From: QYOJ01 sp964449285
GTDB lineage: Bacteria > Bacteroidota > Bacteroidia > Bacteroidales > FEN-979
DNA length: 10,615 bases
Assembly (NCBI GenBank): GCA_964449285.1
Contig: CAYUZX010000083.1
Span: forward strand, 1-10,615
Direction: 5' to 3'
Shown: positions 1-6,390 of the stretch, in pieces
How the letters are laid out: each line of letters starts with the position of its first letter
Position numbering within the stretch: the first letter of the stretch is position 1
Notes under the pieces: generated by a model
What the model was told of the DNA's origin: nothing
What the model saw: the letters and a program-made list of their open reading frames with translations, nothing else
The model's database searches: none
Program-made: the position numbers and the translations under genes

Positions 1-78
1 ACCCCACCCATTTTACGTGTTTCTCCCAAGGCATTTGGTGTAGGTCGCAGGATGCCGATCGTTGGGAAATATTTATAA
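1..78 (+). CDS. Possible C-terminal end of a plus-strand gene (partial)
   Basis: Reading frame 1 is open from the window edge to a TAA at 76-78 and encodes about 25 residues ending FGVGRRMPIVGKYL, a plausible basic C-terminus. If real, it converges on the NifU-like gene and the two stop codons overlap within TTATAA at 73-78. I do not recognise the family. The alternative is that this stretch is the leader of a further minus-strand gene starting at an ATG at 9-11 (MGG...), preceded by GGGAGAAA. The fragment is too short to decide, so confidence is low. Confidence 0.3.
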   Translation, partial: TPPILRVSPKAFGVGRRMPIVGKYL

Positions 79-318
79 TATCACCGATTCAACAGATTTT
101 ATTTCCGGAACGGCACGAATCATCGCCGTCTCAATTCCGTTTTTCAGTGTCATCTGGCTATGCGGACAATTGCCACACATCCCGGTTAACCGTACATTTA
201 CGATATTATCCTCAGAGAGATTCACAAATTCCACATCGCCCCCATCAGCTTGCAGATAAGGCCGAATCTGTTCAAGGACATTCTTAACTTTCAGTTCAAG
301 TTCTATATTCTCAGACAT
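73..318 (-). CDS. NifU-like C-terminal-domain Fe-S scaffold protein
   Basis: An 81-residue protein consisting only of the NifU C-terminal (Nfu-type) domain. Visible hallmarks are YLQADGGDVEFV (about residues 21-32) and the motif MCGNCPHS, with Cys48 and Cys51 as the CxxC that, in this family, holds a transient [4Fe-4S] cluster shared between two subunits. The family assembles or carries clusters to apo-proteins in the cytoplasm. Single-domain Nfu proteins of about 75-85 residues are normal. The gene lies downstream of mrp, another Fe-S carrier, in the same direction, which supports a shared role in cluster delivery. It probably also has its own promoter (367-374). The ATG at 316-318 is the only convincing start, since the domain begins almost immediately after it; no Shine-Dalgarno sequence is visible. 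Confidence 0.93.
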   Translation of the reverse strand: MSENIELELKVKNVLEQIRPYLQADGGDVEFVNLSEDNIVNVRLTGMCGNCPHSQMTLKNGIETAMIRAVPEIKSVESVIL

Positions 319-366
319 TCTACTCGGATATTATAGATTAATTTTCGTGAATTACCAATGATGCCG

Positions 367-374
367 CAAAGATA
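367..374 (-). promoter_or_regulatory. Bacteroidetes-type -7 element for the NifU-like gene
   Basis: On the minus strand this reads TATCTTTG, an exact match to the Bacteroidetes -7 consensus TAnnTTTG. Transcription would start near 360 and give a leader of about 40 nt before the ATG at 318. No TTTG is present at the expected -33 distance; that position falls inside the 7-bp repeat array at 379-413. Confidence 0.55.
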
Positions 375-378
375 TAAA

Positions 379-413
379 ATTCGCTATTCGTCATTCTTAA
401 TTCGTCATTCTTA
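379..413. repeat. Tandem 7-bp repeat array, ATTCGTC/ATTCTTA type
   Basis: Five consecutive 7-base units begin with ATTC: ATTCGCT, ATTCGTC, ATTCTTA, ATTCGTC, ATTCTTA. The array starts directly beyond the stop codon of mrp (415-417) and ends just before the -7 element of the NifU-like gene, so it fills the mrp 3' flank and covers the -33 region of the next promoter. Unit length is constant while bases 5-7 vary, so this is a degenerate heptamer array and not simple AT-rich noise. Confidence 0.8.
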
Positions 414-414
414 A

Positions 415-1500
415 TTATTTTTTAAAGGTTTCCCTGATTGCGTTGCTAATGGCGACCTGCTGGGCGACGTTTTGCGCAAGTTGGTCGAAAGCAGCGGTTA
501 CAGGCAACGAAGGATCGGAAGCAACCGGAGTGCCGGAATCTCCCGATTCTGTGATCGCGGGAACAATCGGGATCTCGCCAAGCATATGAATGGAAAGCTC
601 CTGAGAAAACGTTCTTCCGCCACCCTCTCCGAAGATGTAGTATCTTTTTCCCGGATCATCCGGAGGAGTGAAATAGGACATGTTCTCTACCACCCCAAGT
701 ATCGGAATCGAGATCTTATCGTTACGGAACATATCAGCTGCTTTCCTCACATCTGCCAGCGCCAGTTGCTGAGGCGTGGTCACAATGATTGCACCGGTCA
801 GGGGAAAGTCCTGGACCAGTGTCAATGGAATATCACCTGTTCCCGGAGGGAGGTCAAGCACCATGTAATCCAATTCACCCCACTCCACATCTGTAAAAAG
901 TTGGCGCAGTGCTGTGGAAGCCATGGGACCCCGCCATATCAATGCTTTCGACTGGTCGACAAAAAAACCGATGGAGATGAGCTTCAATCCATATTTTTCC
1001 ACTGGCTGGATGATCATCTTCCCATCCCGTTCATCTCCAACAGGACGGTGATTTACCAAACCGAACATCATAGGGATGGAAGGACCATAAATATCGGTAT
1101 CTACTAAACCAACCCGGGCTCCTGTTCGTGCCAGAGCTACCGCCAGATTGACAGCTATTGTCGATTTTCCAACGCCTCCCTTTCCGGAGCCAATAGCAAT
1201 TATATTTTTCACATTCTTGAGCATTGCATCGCTCTCTTTCCGCTGGCTGGTCACACGCGACGTGAGCTCCACATTCACTTCGACATCCTGGCCTACATGG
1301 CGCTGGATCTCATCCACACAGGCCTGTTTCAGCTCATTCTTGAGAGGACATGCAGGGGTTGTCAGGACAAGTTTAAAAGAGACTTTCCTGTCCTCAATTT
1401 TAATGTCTTCAATCATGTTCAGCGTTACAAGGTCCTTCCCGAGATCCGGGTCAATGACATGCTTCAGAGCTGAGAGGATATTTTCTTTGGTGATTTTCAT
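415..1500 (-). CDS. mrp: Mrp/ApbC/NBP35-family Fe-S carrier P-loop ATPase
   Basis: A 361-residue cytoplasmic ATPase that, by family knowledge, binds and transfers [4Fe-4S] clusters to target proteins. An N-terminal MIP18 (DUF59) domain spans about residues 1-85, with the motif TTPACPLKNEL (Cys51). The MinD/Mrp ATPase domain follows: deviant Walker A GKGGVGKST at 106-114, DTDIYGPS from 134, a Walker B region VLDLPPGTGD around 214-223, and ENMSYF at 272-277. The usual CPxC cluster-binding pair that follows ENMSYF is missing; here it reads TPPDDPGKRYYIFGEGGG, as I recall for Bacteroidetes homologues. The ATG at 1498-1500 begins directly at the MIP18 domain. No clear promoter was found in the repeat-filled gap upstream, so readthrough from the atl/merR/M23 unit is possible. 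Confidence 0.95.
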   Translation of the reverse strand: MKITKENILSALKHVIDPDLGKDLVTLNMIEDIKIEDRKVSFKLVLTTPACPLKNELKQACVDEIQRHVGQDVEVNVELTSRVTSQRKESDAMLKNVKNIIAIGSGKGGVGKSTIAVNLAVALARTGARVGLVDTDIYGPSIPMMFGLVNHRPVGDERDGKMIIQPVEKYGLKLISIGFFVDQSKALIWRGPMASTALRQLFTDVEWGELDYMVLDLPPGTGDIPLTLVQDFPLTGAIIVTTPQQLALADVRKAADMFRNDKISIPILGVVENMSYFTPPDDPGKRYYIFGEGGGRTFSQELSIHMLGEIPIVPAITESGDSGTPVASDPSLPVTAAFDQLAQNVAQQVAISNAIRETFKK

Positions 1501-1508
1501 AAAGGATT

Positions 1509-1529
1509 GGTTCAGAGTTCAAGGTTCAA
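1509..1529. repeat. Short 7-bp repeat array, GGTTCAA type
   Basis: Three consecutive 7-base units: GGTTCAG, AGTTCAA, GGTTCAA. They lie 8 bp upstream of the mrp start. A T-run (1532-1540) separates them from a second, different heptamer array at 1541-1602. Confidence 0.65.
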
Positions 1530-1540
1530 TTCTTTTTTTT

Positions 1541-1602
1541 TACTTCTAACTTCGTATTTCGTACTTCCAGCTCTAACTTCCGACTTCTAACATCGTAATT
1601 CA
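1541..1602. repeat. 7-bp repeat array, AACTTCG/TACTTCC type, overlapping a gene end
   Basis: About nine units of period 7: TACTTCT, AACTTCG, TATTTCG, TACTTCC, a 6-base unit AGCTCT, then AACTTCC, GACTTCT, AACATCG and TAATTCA. One base is lost at 1569-1574 and the period then resumes. The array contains the stop codon of the alkyltransferase-like gene (1587-1589) and its last few codons, so that protein's C-terminus (about ELRC) is read from repeat sequence. Confidence 0.75.
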
Positions 1603-1919
1603 ATAATGGGGTTCCAGAAGTGCCTGTCAAAATCGACAATCTGATCATCTTTCACCTCAATTCCTTCGCTTTTCAATAATTGTTCCATGATGCCTTGTGC
1701 GCCAAAATGTCGCTTGCCAGTCAGCAGCCCGTTCCGGTTGACGACACGATGTGCAGGGAGGTTGATCACTTCCGTATGAGAAGCATTCATAGCCCATCCT
1801 ACCATGCGTGCAGACCCACGGGAGCCAAGATATTCAGCAATGGCTCCATAGGAGGTTACACGGCCAGAAGGGATCAGCCGGACAACTTCATATACGGATT
1901 GGAAAAATGAATGACTCAA
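1587..1919 (-). CDS. Alkyltransferase-like (ATL) MGMT-family protein without catalytic Cys
   Basis: A 110-residue protein equivalent to the DNA-binding domain of O6-alkylguanine-DNA alkyltransferase. VTSYGAIAEYLG (21-32) holds the conserved Tyr24, ARMVGWAM carries the arginine finger Arg38, and the active-site loop reads PAHRVVNRNG with Ala56 where true alkyltransferases have Cys (PCHRV). By family knowledge, such ATL proteins bind O6-alkylguanine, flip the base and flag the lesion for nucleotide excision repair without transferring the alkyl group; whether the Ala form does the same as the better studied Trp form is inference. The gene starts 5 bp after the merR stop, implying co-transcription. 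The last four or so residues lie within a 7-bp repeat array. Confidence 0.88.
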   Translation of the reverse strand: MSHSFFQSVYEVVRLIPSGRVTSYGAIAEYLGSRGSARMVGWAMNASHTEVINLPAHRVVNRNGLLTGKRHFGAQGIMEQLLKSEGIEVKDDQIVDFDRHFWNPIIELRC

Positions 1920-1924
1920 AACTG

Positions 1925-2260
1925 TTACAGATCTTTCTTCAATTCCAGCAGAAACTCTTTGAGCCTATTCAGGGTATCTGTGATCTCGACACTCCTGGAT
2001 ACATCATCGCGGTTCTGGCGGATCTTTTCTTTAGCTCCCTGCAAAGTATATCCCCGCTCTTTTACAAGGTGGTAGATAATTCGAAGCTGATCCAGGTCCT
2101 CTTTGGTAAAAACTCTGTTTCCCTTCTTGTTCTTCCTCGGCTTCAGTATGTCAAACTCCTTCTCCCAGTAACGGATCAGTGACGCGTTCACTTCAAAAAG
2201 TTCAGCTACCTCCCCGATGGAGTAGTACAGCTTTTCGATTCGTTTGCGGATGTTCAGCAT
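1925..2260 (-). CDS. Small MerR-family transcriptional regulator
   Basis: A 111-residue DNA-binding protein. The winged helix of the MerR family occupies about residues 11-80: YYSIGEVAELFEVNASLIRYW is the helix-turn-helix, followed by the wing PRKNKKGNRVFTKEDL and the helix ERGYTLQGAKEKI. A short C-terminal helix (TLNRLKEFLLELKKDL) would form the antiparallel coiled coil of the dimer. There is no effector-binding domain and no metal-binding Cys, so no inducer can be inferred. This compact form is common in Bacteroidetes. It lies 16 bp after the M23 peptidase gene and 5 bp before atl, in a likely three-gene operon. The ATG at 2258-2260 is preceded by the arm of a small hairpin and not by a Shine-Dalgarno sequence. 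Confidence 0.9.
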   Translation of the reverse strand: MLNIRKRIEKLYYSIGEVAELFEVNASLIRYWEKEFDILKPRKNKKGNRVFTKEDLDQLRIIYHLVKERGYTLQGAKEKIRQNRDDVSRSVEITDTLNRLKEFLLELKKDL

Positions 2261-2284
2261 TGGATTAACAGGTTAATTAATCCA
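2261..2284. other. Inverted repeat in the M23-merR junction
   Basis: TGGATTAA (2261-2268) and TTAATCCA (2277-2284) are perfect 8-base complements with an 8-base loop. The hairpin covers the stop codon of the M23 gene (2277-2279) and ends next to the merR ATG. It lacks a T-run, so it is not a classical terminator. It could affect translation of merR or be incidental. Confidence 0.45.
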
Positions 2285-3248
2285 GGGATTGTGATGGACG
2301 AGCCGAAAGTTCAAGCATCAGCTCAAACTGTTCAGGATTGATATCGTTGTAGAAAAAATAGATCGGGTTCACAGCCCGGTCATTTTTACGAACTTCGTAA
2401 TGCAGGTGTGGGGCAGTTGATTTTCCGGTATTCCCAACGAGTCCGATAACCTGGCCACGTTTAACCTTCTCTCCTGGCCGCACCAGTATCTTCGACATAT
2501 GGGCATAGAGTGTCGAATAGGAATAGCCATGATCAATAACTACCTGGTTACCATATCCCCCAAAATTCCGGCCTGCTTTAGTCACTACCCCATTACCAGC
2601 AGCATAAATCTCTGTCCCCACGGGAGCCGTAAAATCAACACCCTCATGAAATTTTTTCACCTTGTAGAACGGATCCATCCGTATGCCGAAGTAGGATCCT
2701 ATCCGGGTCAGGTCCTTATTGCTTACAGGCTGAATGGCAGGGATACTGGCTAGCATATCTTCTTTATTCTTAGCCATGGAAAAGACCTCATCGAGCGATT
2801 TGGACTGAACATATAACTGCCCCTTTATCTTGTCCATCTTTTTATAGGTTTCAATGATGATCTCCGAGTTACTATATCCCTTAAGCTTTTCATAACGATC
2901 AATACCGCCAATGCCGGCTTCGCGGATGGAAGATGGAATCGGTTCAGATTCAAAGATCACCCGATAAATGTTATCATCACGTTCCTGAAGATCCACCAGA
3001 ACCGTTGTAAACTTGTCAAGCTGATCGTTCAGGATGTCATACTGCAACTGAAGCTGCGCCAGTTCCCGTTTCTGGGATTTCTCCTTTGGGGAGTCCACAA
3101 AATTATAGACCAATACCAGGATGACAGCAGCAAAGACTACCCCGGTACTGATGTGTGAAAGGAAAACCAGCAGGCGCTTTTTCAGAGTGGTCTGAACCTT
3201 GTCAAATGTCAACGAATGTTTATTGAAACGGTATTTGACCTTGCTCAT
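2277..3248 (-). CDS. Membrane-anchored M23-family metallopeptidase
   Basis: A 323-residue envelope protein that, by family knowledge, cuts peptide cross-links of peptidoglycan or activates another hydrolase. The N-terminus MSKVKYRFNKHSLTFDKV is, as I recall, a common opening of Bacteroidetes M23 proteins. A transmembrane segment (about 27-51) is followed by a coiled coil (about 55-90) and a LytM/M23 domain from about 185. The zinc and catalytic residues are present: HEGVDF gives His201 and Asp205, YAH gives His250, and HLHYEV gives His281 and His283, so it should be active. I chose the ATG at 3246-3248; the upstream TTG at 3252-3254 adds only two residues. It is the first gene of the probable M23-merR-atl operon, transcribed from a promoter divergent from that of alaS. 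Confidence 0.93.
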   Translation of the reverse strand: MSKVKYRFNKHSLTFDKVQTTLKKRLLVFLSHISTGVVFAAVILVLVYNFVDSPKEKSQKRELAQLQLQYDILNDQLDKFTTVLVDLQERDDNIYRVIFESEPIPSSIREAGIGGIDRYEKLKGYSNSEIIIETYKKMDKIKGQLYVQSKSLDEVFSMAKNKEDMLASIPAIQPVSNKDLTRIGSYFGIRMDPFYKVKKFHEGVDFTAPVGTEIYAAGNGVVTKAGRNFGGYGNQVVIDHGYSYSTLYAHMSKILVRPGEKVKRGQVIGLVGNTGKSTAPHLHYEVRKNDRAVNPIYFFYNDINPEQFELMLELSARPSQSLD

Positions 3249-3294
3249 TGGCAAACATGTGAAGAATCAATCAAAACAGAGGAGCTAACATGTG

Positions 3295-3302
3295 CAAAAT
3301 TA
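3295..3302 (-). promoter_or_regulatory. -7 element for the M23-merR-atl operon
   Basis: The minus strand reads TAATTTTG, matching TAnnTTTG. The predicted start near 3288 leaves a leader of about 40 nt to the ATG at 3248. No convincing -33 TTTG was found. It lies back to back with the alaS -7 element at 3313-3320, only 10 bp away. Confidence 0.5.
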
Positions 3303-3312
3303 AGTAAATAAT

Positions 3313-3320
3313 TAACTTTG
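3313..3320 (+). promoter_or_regulatory. -7 element for alaS
   Basis: The sequence TAACTTTG matches TAnnTTTG. A start near 3327 would give a leader of about 55 nt before the alaS ATG at 3383. The leader contains a near-repeat of the element (TTAACTTGTG at 3347-3356 against TTAACTTTGTG at 3312-3322). No clear TTTG lies at -33. Confidence 0.5.
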
Positions 3321-3382
3321 TGGCTGGTTTCCCGGTCGATTTTTTGTTAACTTGTGTAATTCATTGTTAATCTTATAGTTGA

Positions 3383-6052
3383 ATGAACTCCACCAATGTA
3401 CGACAGACATTTCTTGACTTTTTCAGGTCCAAGCAACATCACATTGTTCCCGGTGCTCCCATGGTGATCAAGGATGACCCAACCCTGATGTTCACCAATG
3501 CAGGGATGAACCAGTTCAAGGATATTTTTCTGGGAAACAAGGATGCTGCTTACAAACGGATTGCCGATACCCAGAAATGTTTGCGTGTTTCGGGGAAGCA
3601 CAACGACCTGGAAGAGGTAGGATATGACACTTACCATCATACCATGTTTGAGATGTTGGGGAACTGGTCGTTTGGAGACTATTTCAAGAAAGAGGCTATT
3701 GAATGGGCATGGGAGCTCCTTACTGATGTTTATCACATTGACAAGAAGAGGTTATATGTAACTGTTTTTGAGGGAGATCGACCTGATGCGCTACCAATGG
3801 ATTCGGATTCCCTTGCCTATTGGAAAGAGGTTATCCCCGAAGAGCAGATCCTTTTCGGATCGAAAAAAGACAACTTCTGGGAGATGGGGGATACCGGCCC
3901 CTGCGGCCCTTGTTCCGAGATTCATATCGACCTGAGGACAGATGCAGAACGAAACCTGCTTTCGGGACGTGACCTGGTGAATACAGGCAACCCCCTGGTC
4001 ATTGAGGTCTGGAACCTGGTCTTTATCGAATTTAACAGGCTGGCAAACGGGAAACTGATCCCCCTTCCGGCGAAGCATGTCGATACCGGTATGGGCTTTG
4101 AACGGTTGTGTATGGTCATGCAGAGCAAGGTTTCCAATTACGAGACTGATGTATTTCAGCCACTGATCAAGGCACTTGGAACCCTTGCAGGAAAAACATA
4201 CGGTTCAGATCCCAAGGCAGACATCGCCATGCGGGTAGTGGCCGATCACCTTCGGGCTATCTCGTTTGCAATTGCTGACGGGCAATTACCCTCCAATGTC
4301 AAAGCAGGTTATGTCATTCGCCGGATCCTGCGCCGTGCCGTTCGTTTCGGTTATGTCTTTCTGAACTTCCGGGAACCCTTTATCTGCCACTTAGTTCCGG
4401 TTCTTGCAGATCAGGTTGGAGCGTTTTTTCCCGAGTTGATCTCACAGCATCAACTCATAGAAAATGTCATCCGGAAAGAGGAGACCTCCTTCCTCAAAAC
4501 ACTGGAACAAGGGATACAGAAGTTTCAACAATACATTGATACCAGATCCCTGATGCCAGATGCCGGTAAAAATGATCAATTATCTGGTATCCGCCATCCG
4601 GCATCCGGTATTATTGACGGCCATTTCGCCTTTGAACTCTACGACACATACGGATTCCCCATCGACCTGACTGAACTGATGGGCCGGGAAATTGGCTGGA
4701 GTGTTGACATGAATGGGTTCAGGAAAGGAATGGAGAAACAAAAAGAGAGATCTCGCCAGGCTGCTACGTTCGATACATCGGATTGGGTTGTATTGAAGGA
4801 AAATGCAGGTATGTCGGAGTTTGTCGGGTACGACACCATGGGAACGGAGACAATAATTACCAGGTACCGGAAAGTGACTGGGAAAACAGGAGAACGGTTC
4901 CAGGTTATTCTGGACAAAACACCGTTTTATGCCGAGTCGGGCGGACAGTCAGGAGATAAAGGATGGCTAAAAAAGGGTGAGGAAATAATCGAGATTCAGG
5001 ATACCATCAGGGAGCATGAGCAGATCATTCATATCACTTGTCGCATGTTCCCGGATCCAACGGGTATGGTGACAGCTGAGGTGGATAAGGGAACCCGACT
5101 TCTGACTGCCAACAACCATACGGCTACTCACCTGATGCATGCGGCCCTCAGGCAAGTCCTGGGAACACATGTTGAGCAAAAAGGATCCCTGGTGGATGAA
5201 ACACGGCTTCGTTTCGACTTCACACACTTCTCAAAAATGACCCCGGAAGAGATTGAGCTGGTGGAAAAGTTAGTCAATGACAGGATCCGTGAGAATATTC
5301 CACGGATGGAAAAGCGAGCCGTTCCAATTGTTGAAGCAAAAGCAATGGGAGCGATTGCTCTTTTTGGGGAGAAGTATAGCGATAAAGTGAGGGTAATCAA
5401 GTTTGGCGATAACTTCTCCACCGAACTGTGCGGGGGAACACATGCGACAACCACTGGGCAGATCGGACTTTTCAGGATCATCTCCGAAGGGGCCATTGCT
5501 GCCGGTATTCGCAGAATAGAGGCCTTAACGGGTGCAGCTGCCGAAGCGTATATGTATGGGAAAGAACATCTCCTGGATCAGATGAGTGATGCGTTGAAAA
5601 ATCCCAAAGATCTGATGCACGGGATCCACCATCTCCAGGAGGAGAATCAGGAACTTAAGAGAGCGGCAGGAGAGTATGGAAAACTTAAGCAGGCGCAGAT
5701 CAAAGAAGAGCTGAAACAGAAAATTGAACAGAAAAATGGTTTCCACTACCTCGGAGTAAAGGTTGAGCTGGATATGGACACCATGAAAAGCATTGCAACC
5801 GAACTCAGAAACGAGATACCTGATCTTATCGTGATCCTTGCTTCTGAATCCGATGGTAAAGCTAATCTGGTGATCGCTATCTCCGATTCCCTGGTGAAGG
5901 GGAAGAACCTCAACGCCGGATTGATAATACGGGAACTGGCCAAAGAGATCCATGGTGGCGGAGGTGGCCAGCCATACATCGCAACAGCGGGAGGCAAATA
6001 TCCTCCAGGAATTCCTTCACTTCTGGAACATGCCAGAAAAATAGTGAAATAA
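3383..6052 (+). CDS. alaS: Alanyl-tRNA synthetase with a repeat-derived insertion
   Basis: An 889-residue class II synthetase that charges tRNA-Ala with alanine in the cytoplasm. The catalytic domain begins RQTFLDFFRSKQHHIVPGAPM and contains HHTMFEMLGNWSFGDYF (from His85) and the glycine-rich GMGFERL region. The editing domain has its zinc-binding HTATH (His579, His583) and CGGTH (Cys683, His687) residues, and a C-Ala domain ends with GGGGGQPYIATAGG. All are intact, so the enzyme should charge and proofread. The length is slightly above the usual roughly 875, explained at least in part by an insertion at about residues 386-410, between the helix KTLEQGIQKF and FELYDTYGFP, encoded by inverted 7-bp repeats at 4539-4611. 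The ATG fits the family N-terminus; there is no Shine-Dalgarno sequence. It converges on the small lipoprotein gene with a 14-bp gap. Confidence 0.98.
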   Translation: MNSTNVRQTFLDFFRSKQHHIVPGAPMVIKDDPTLMFTNAGMNQFKDIFLGNKDAAYKRIADTQKCLRVSGKHNDLEEVGYDTYHHTMFEMLGNWSFGDYFKKEAIEWAWELLTDVYHIDKKRLYVTVFEGDRPDALPMDSDSLAYWKEVIPEEQILFGSKKDNFWEMGDTGPCGPCSEIHIDLRTDAERNLLSGRDLVNTGNPLVIEVWNLVFIEFNRLANGKLIPLPAKHVDTGMGFERLCMVMQSKVSNYETDVFQPLIKALGTLAGKTYGSDPKADIAMRVVADHLRAISFAIADGQLPSNVKAGYVIRRILRRAVRFGYVFLNFREPFICHLVPVLADQVGAFFPELISQHQLIENVIRKEETSFLKTLEQGIQKFQQYIDTRSLMPDAGKNDQLSGIRHPASGIIDGHFAFELYDTYGFPIDLTELMGREIGWSVDMNGFRKGMEKQKERSRQAATFDTSDWVVLKENAGMSEFVGYDTMGTETIITRYRKVTGKTGERFQVILDKTPFYAESGGQSGDKGWLKKGEEIIEIQDTIREHEQIIHITCRMFPDPTGMVTAEVDKGTRLLTANNHTATHLMHAALRQVLGTHVEQKGSLVDETRLRFDFTHFSKMTPEEIELVEKLVNDRIRENIPRMEKRAVPIVEAKAMGAIALFGEKYSDKVRVIKFGDNFSTELCGGTHATTTGQIGLFRIISEGAIAAGIRRIEALTGAAAEAYMYGKEHLLDQMSDALKNPKDLMHGIHHLQEENQELKRAAGEYGKLKQAQIKEELKQKIEQKNGFHYLGVKVELDMDTMKSIATELRNEIPDLIVILASESDGKANLVIAISDSLVKGKNLNAGLIIRELAKEIHGGGGGQPYIATAGGKYPPGIPSLLEHARKIVK
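4539..4611. repeat. Inverted 7-bp repeat element inside alaS
   Basis: Four units on the left, ATACCAG, ATCCCTG, ATGCCAG, ATGCCGG (4539-4566), face four units on the right, CTGGTAT, CCGCCAT, CCGGCAT, CCGGTAT (4584-4611), across a 17-base spacer. The right half is the same motif family in reverse complement: ATACCAGAT (4539-4547) pairs perfectly with ATCTGGTAT (4582-4590), and GATGCCGG (4559-4566) with CCGGCATC (4598-4605). It is in frame and encodes a linker rich in Gly, Ser, Pro and Asp that I do not recall from AlaS homologues. Confidence 0.75.
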
Positions 6053-6066
6053 TTCGTTGTTACGGG

Positions 6067-6306
6067 TTAGTTGGTCACGTTGCAGTAGATGTAATAGCCA
6101 GCATAATTTGACCTGAACGTAGACTCCCAATCGTTTATCTTACTGGATGAGCCTGATCCTGTAAAACACTGACGCTCATAATAATAAATGGTGTTTGTCC
6201 CCGATTCAAACGCTGTACATTCGCGGCACTTCTCACAGGATGTTGCTGAGATTAAAACCCCTGCTGCAAAGAGGGGTAAAAAAAATTTGGTAAAAAGTTT
6301 TCTCAT
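6067..6306 (-). CDS. Small Cys-rich lipoprotein of unknown function
   Basis: A 79-residue protein with a type II signal peptide: basic MRKLFTKFF, a hydrophobic core to about residue 20, and a lipobox ending ATSC with Cys24 as the lipid-bearing residue. The mature part is only about 56 residues. It holds four further Cys (27, 30, 47, 75), enough for two disulfides, and many aromatic residues (YYYERQC, YYIYC). I do not recognise the family. It is probably anchored in the outer or inner membrane facing the periplasm. It has its own -7 element at 6328-6335 and so is likely monocistronic. The lipobox has Ala and not Leu at -3, which Bacteroidetes tolerate. Confidence 0.75.
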   Translation of the reverse strand: MRKLFTKFFLPLFAAGVLISATSCEKCRECTAFESGTNTIYYYERQCFTGSGSSSKINDWESTFRSNYAGYYIYCNVTN

Positions 6307-6327
6307 CTCGATGAGTTTTTGTTATGA

Positions 6328-6335
6328 CAAAAATA
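6328..6335 (-). promoter_or_regulatory. -7 element for the small lipoprotein gene
   Basis: The minus strand reads TATTTTTG, matching TAnnTTTG, 21 bp from the ATG at 6304-6306. The implied leader is only about 15 nt. No clear -33 TTTG is present. Confidence 0.5.
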
Positions 6336-6390
6336 GAAAAATTAAGTAAAAATTGGCCCGAAACGATACGTCAACGGATTCTGAAAATGG

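Noticed and set aside
330..335. TATAAT-like box before the NifU-like gene on the minus strand
   Set aside because: Bacteroidetes use TAnnTTTG, and an exact match lies at 367-374; the TATAAT also sits too close to the start codon.
472..1107. Open frame of about 211 codons opposite mrp
   Set aside because: Its product shows no recognisable domain and lies wholly antisense to a well supported mrp gene; the same holds for the antisense frames within alaS.
1531..1540. T-run as a rho-independent terminator
   Set aside because: No GC-rich stem precedes it, and on the strand of the flanking genes it is an A-run.
379..1602. Regular repeats near mrp as a possible CRISPR array
   Set aside because: The units are 7 bp and directly adjacent, without spacers, and no cas gene is present.
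3249..3254. TTG start giving the M23 protein an extra MP at its N-terminus
   Set aside because: The ATG at 3246-3248 gives MSKVKYRFN, the usual family opening.
4548..4620. Frameshift or degraded region in alaS
   Set aside because: The frame is unbroken and both flanks match AlaS, so it is an in-frame insertion and not a pseudogene.
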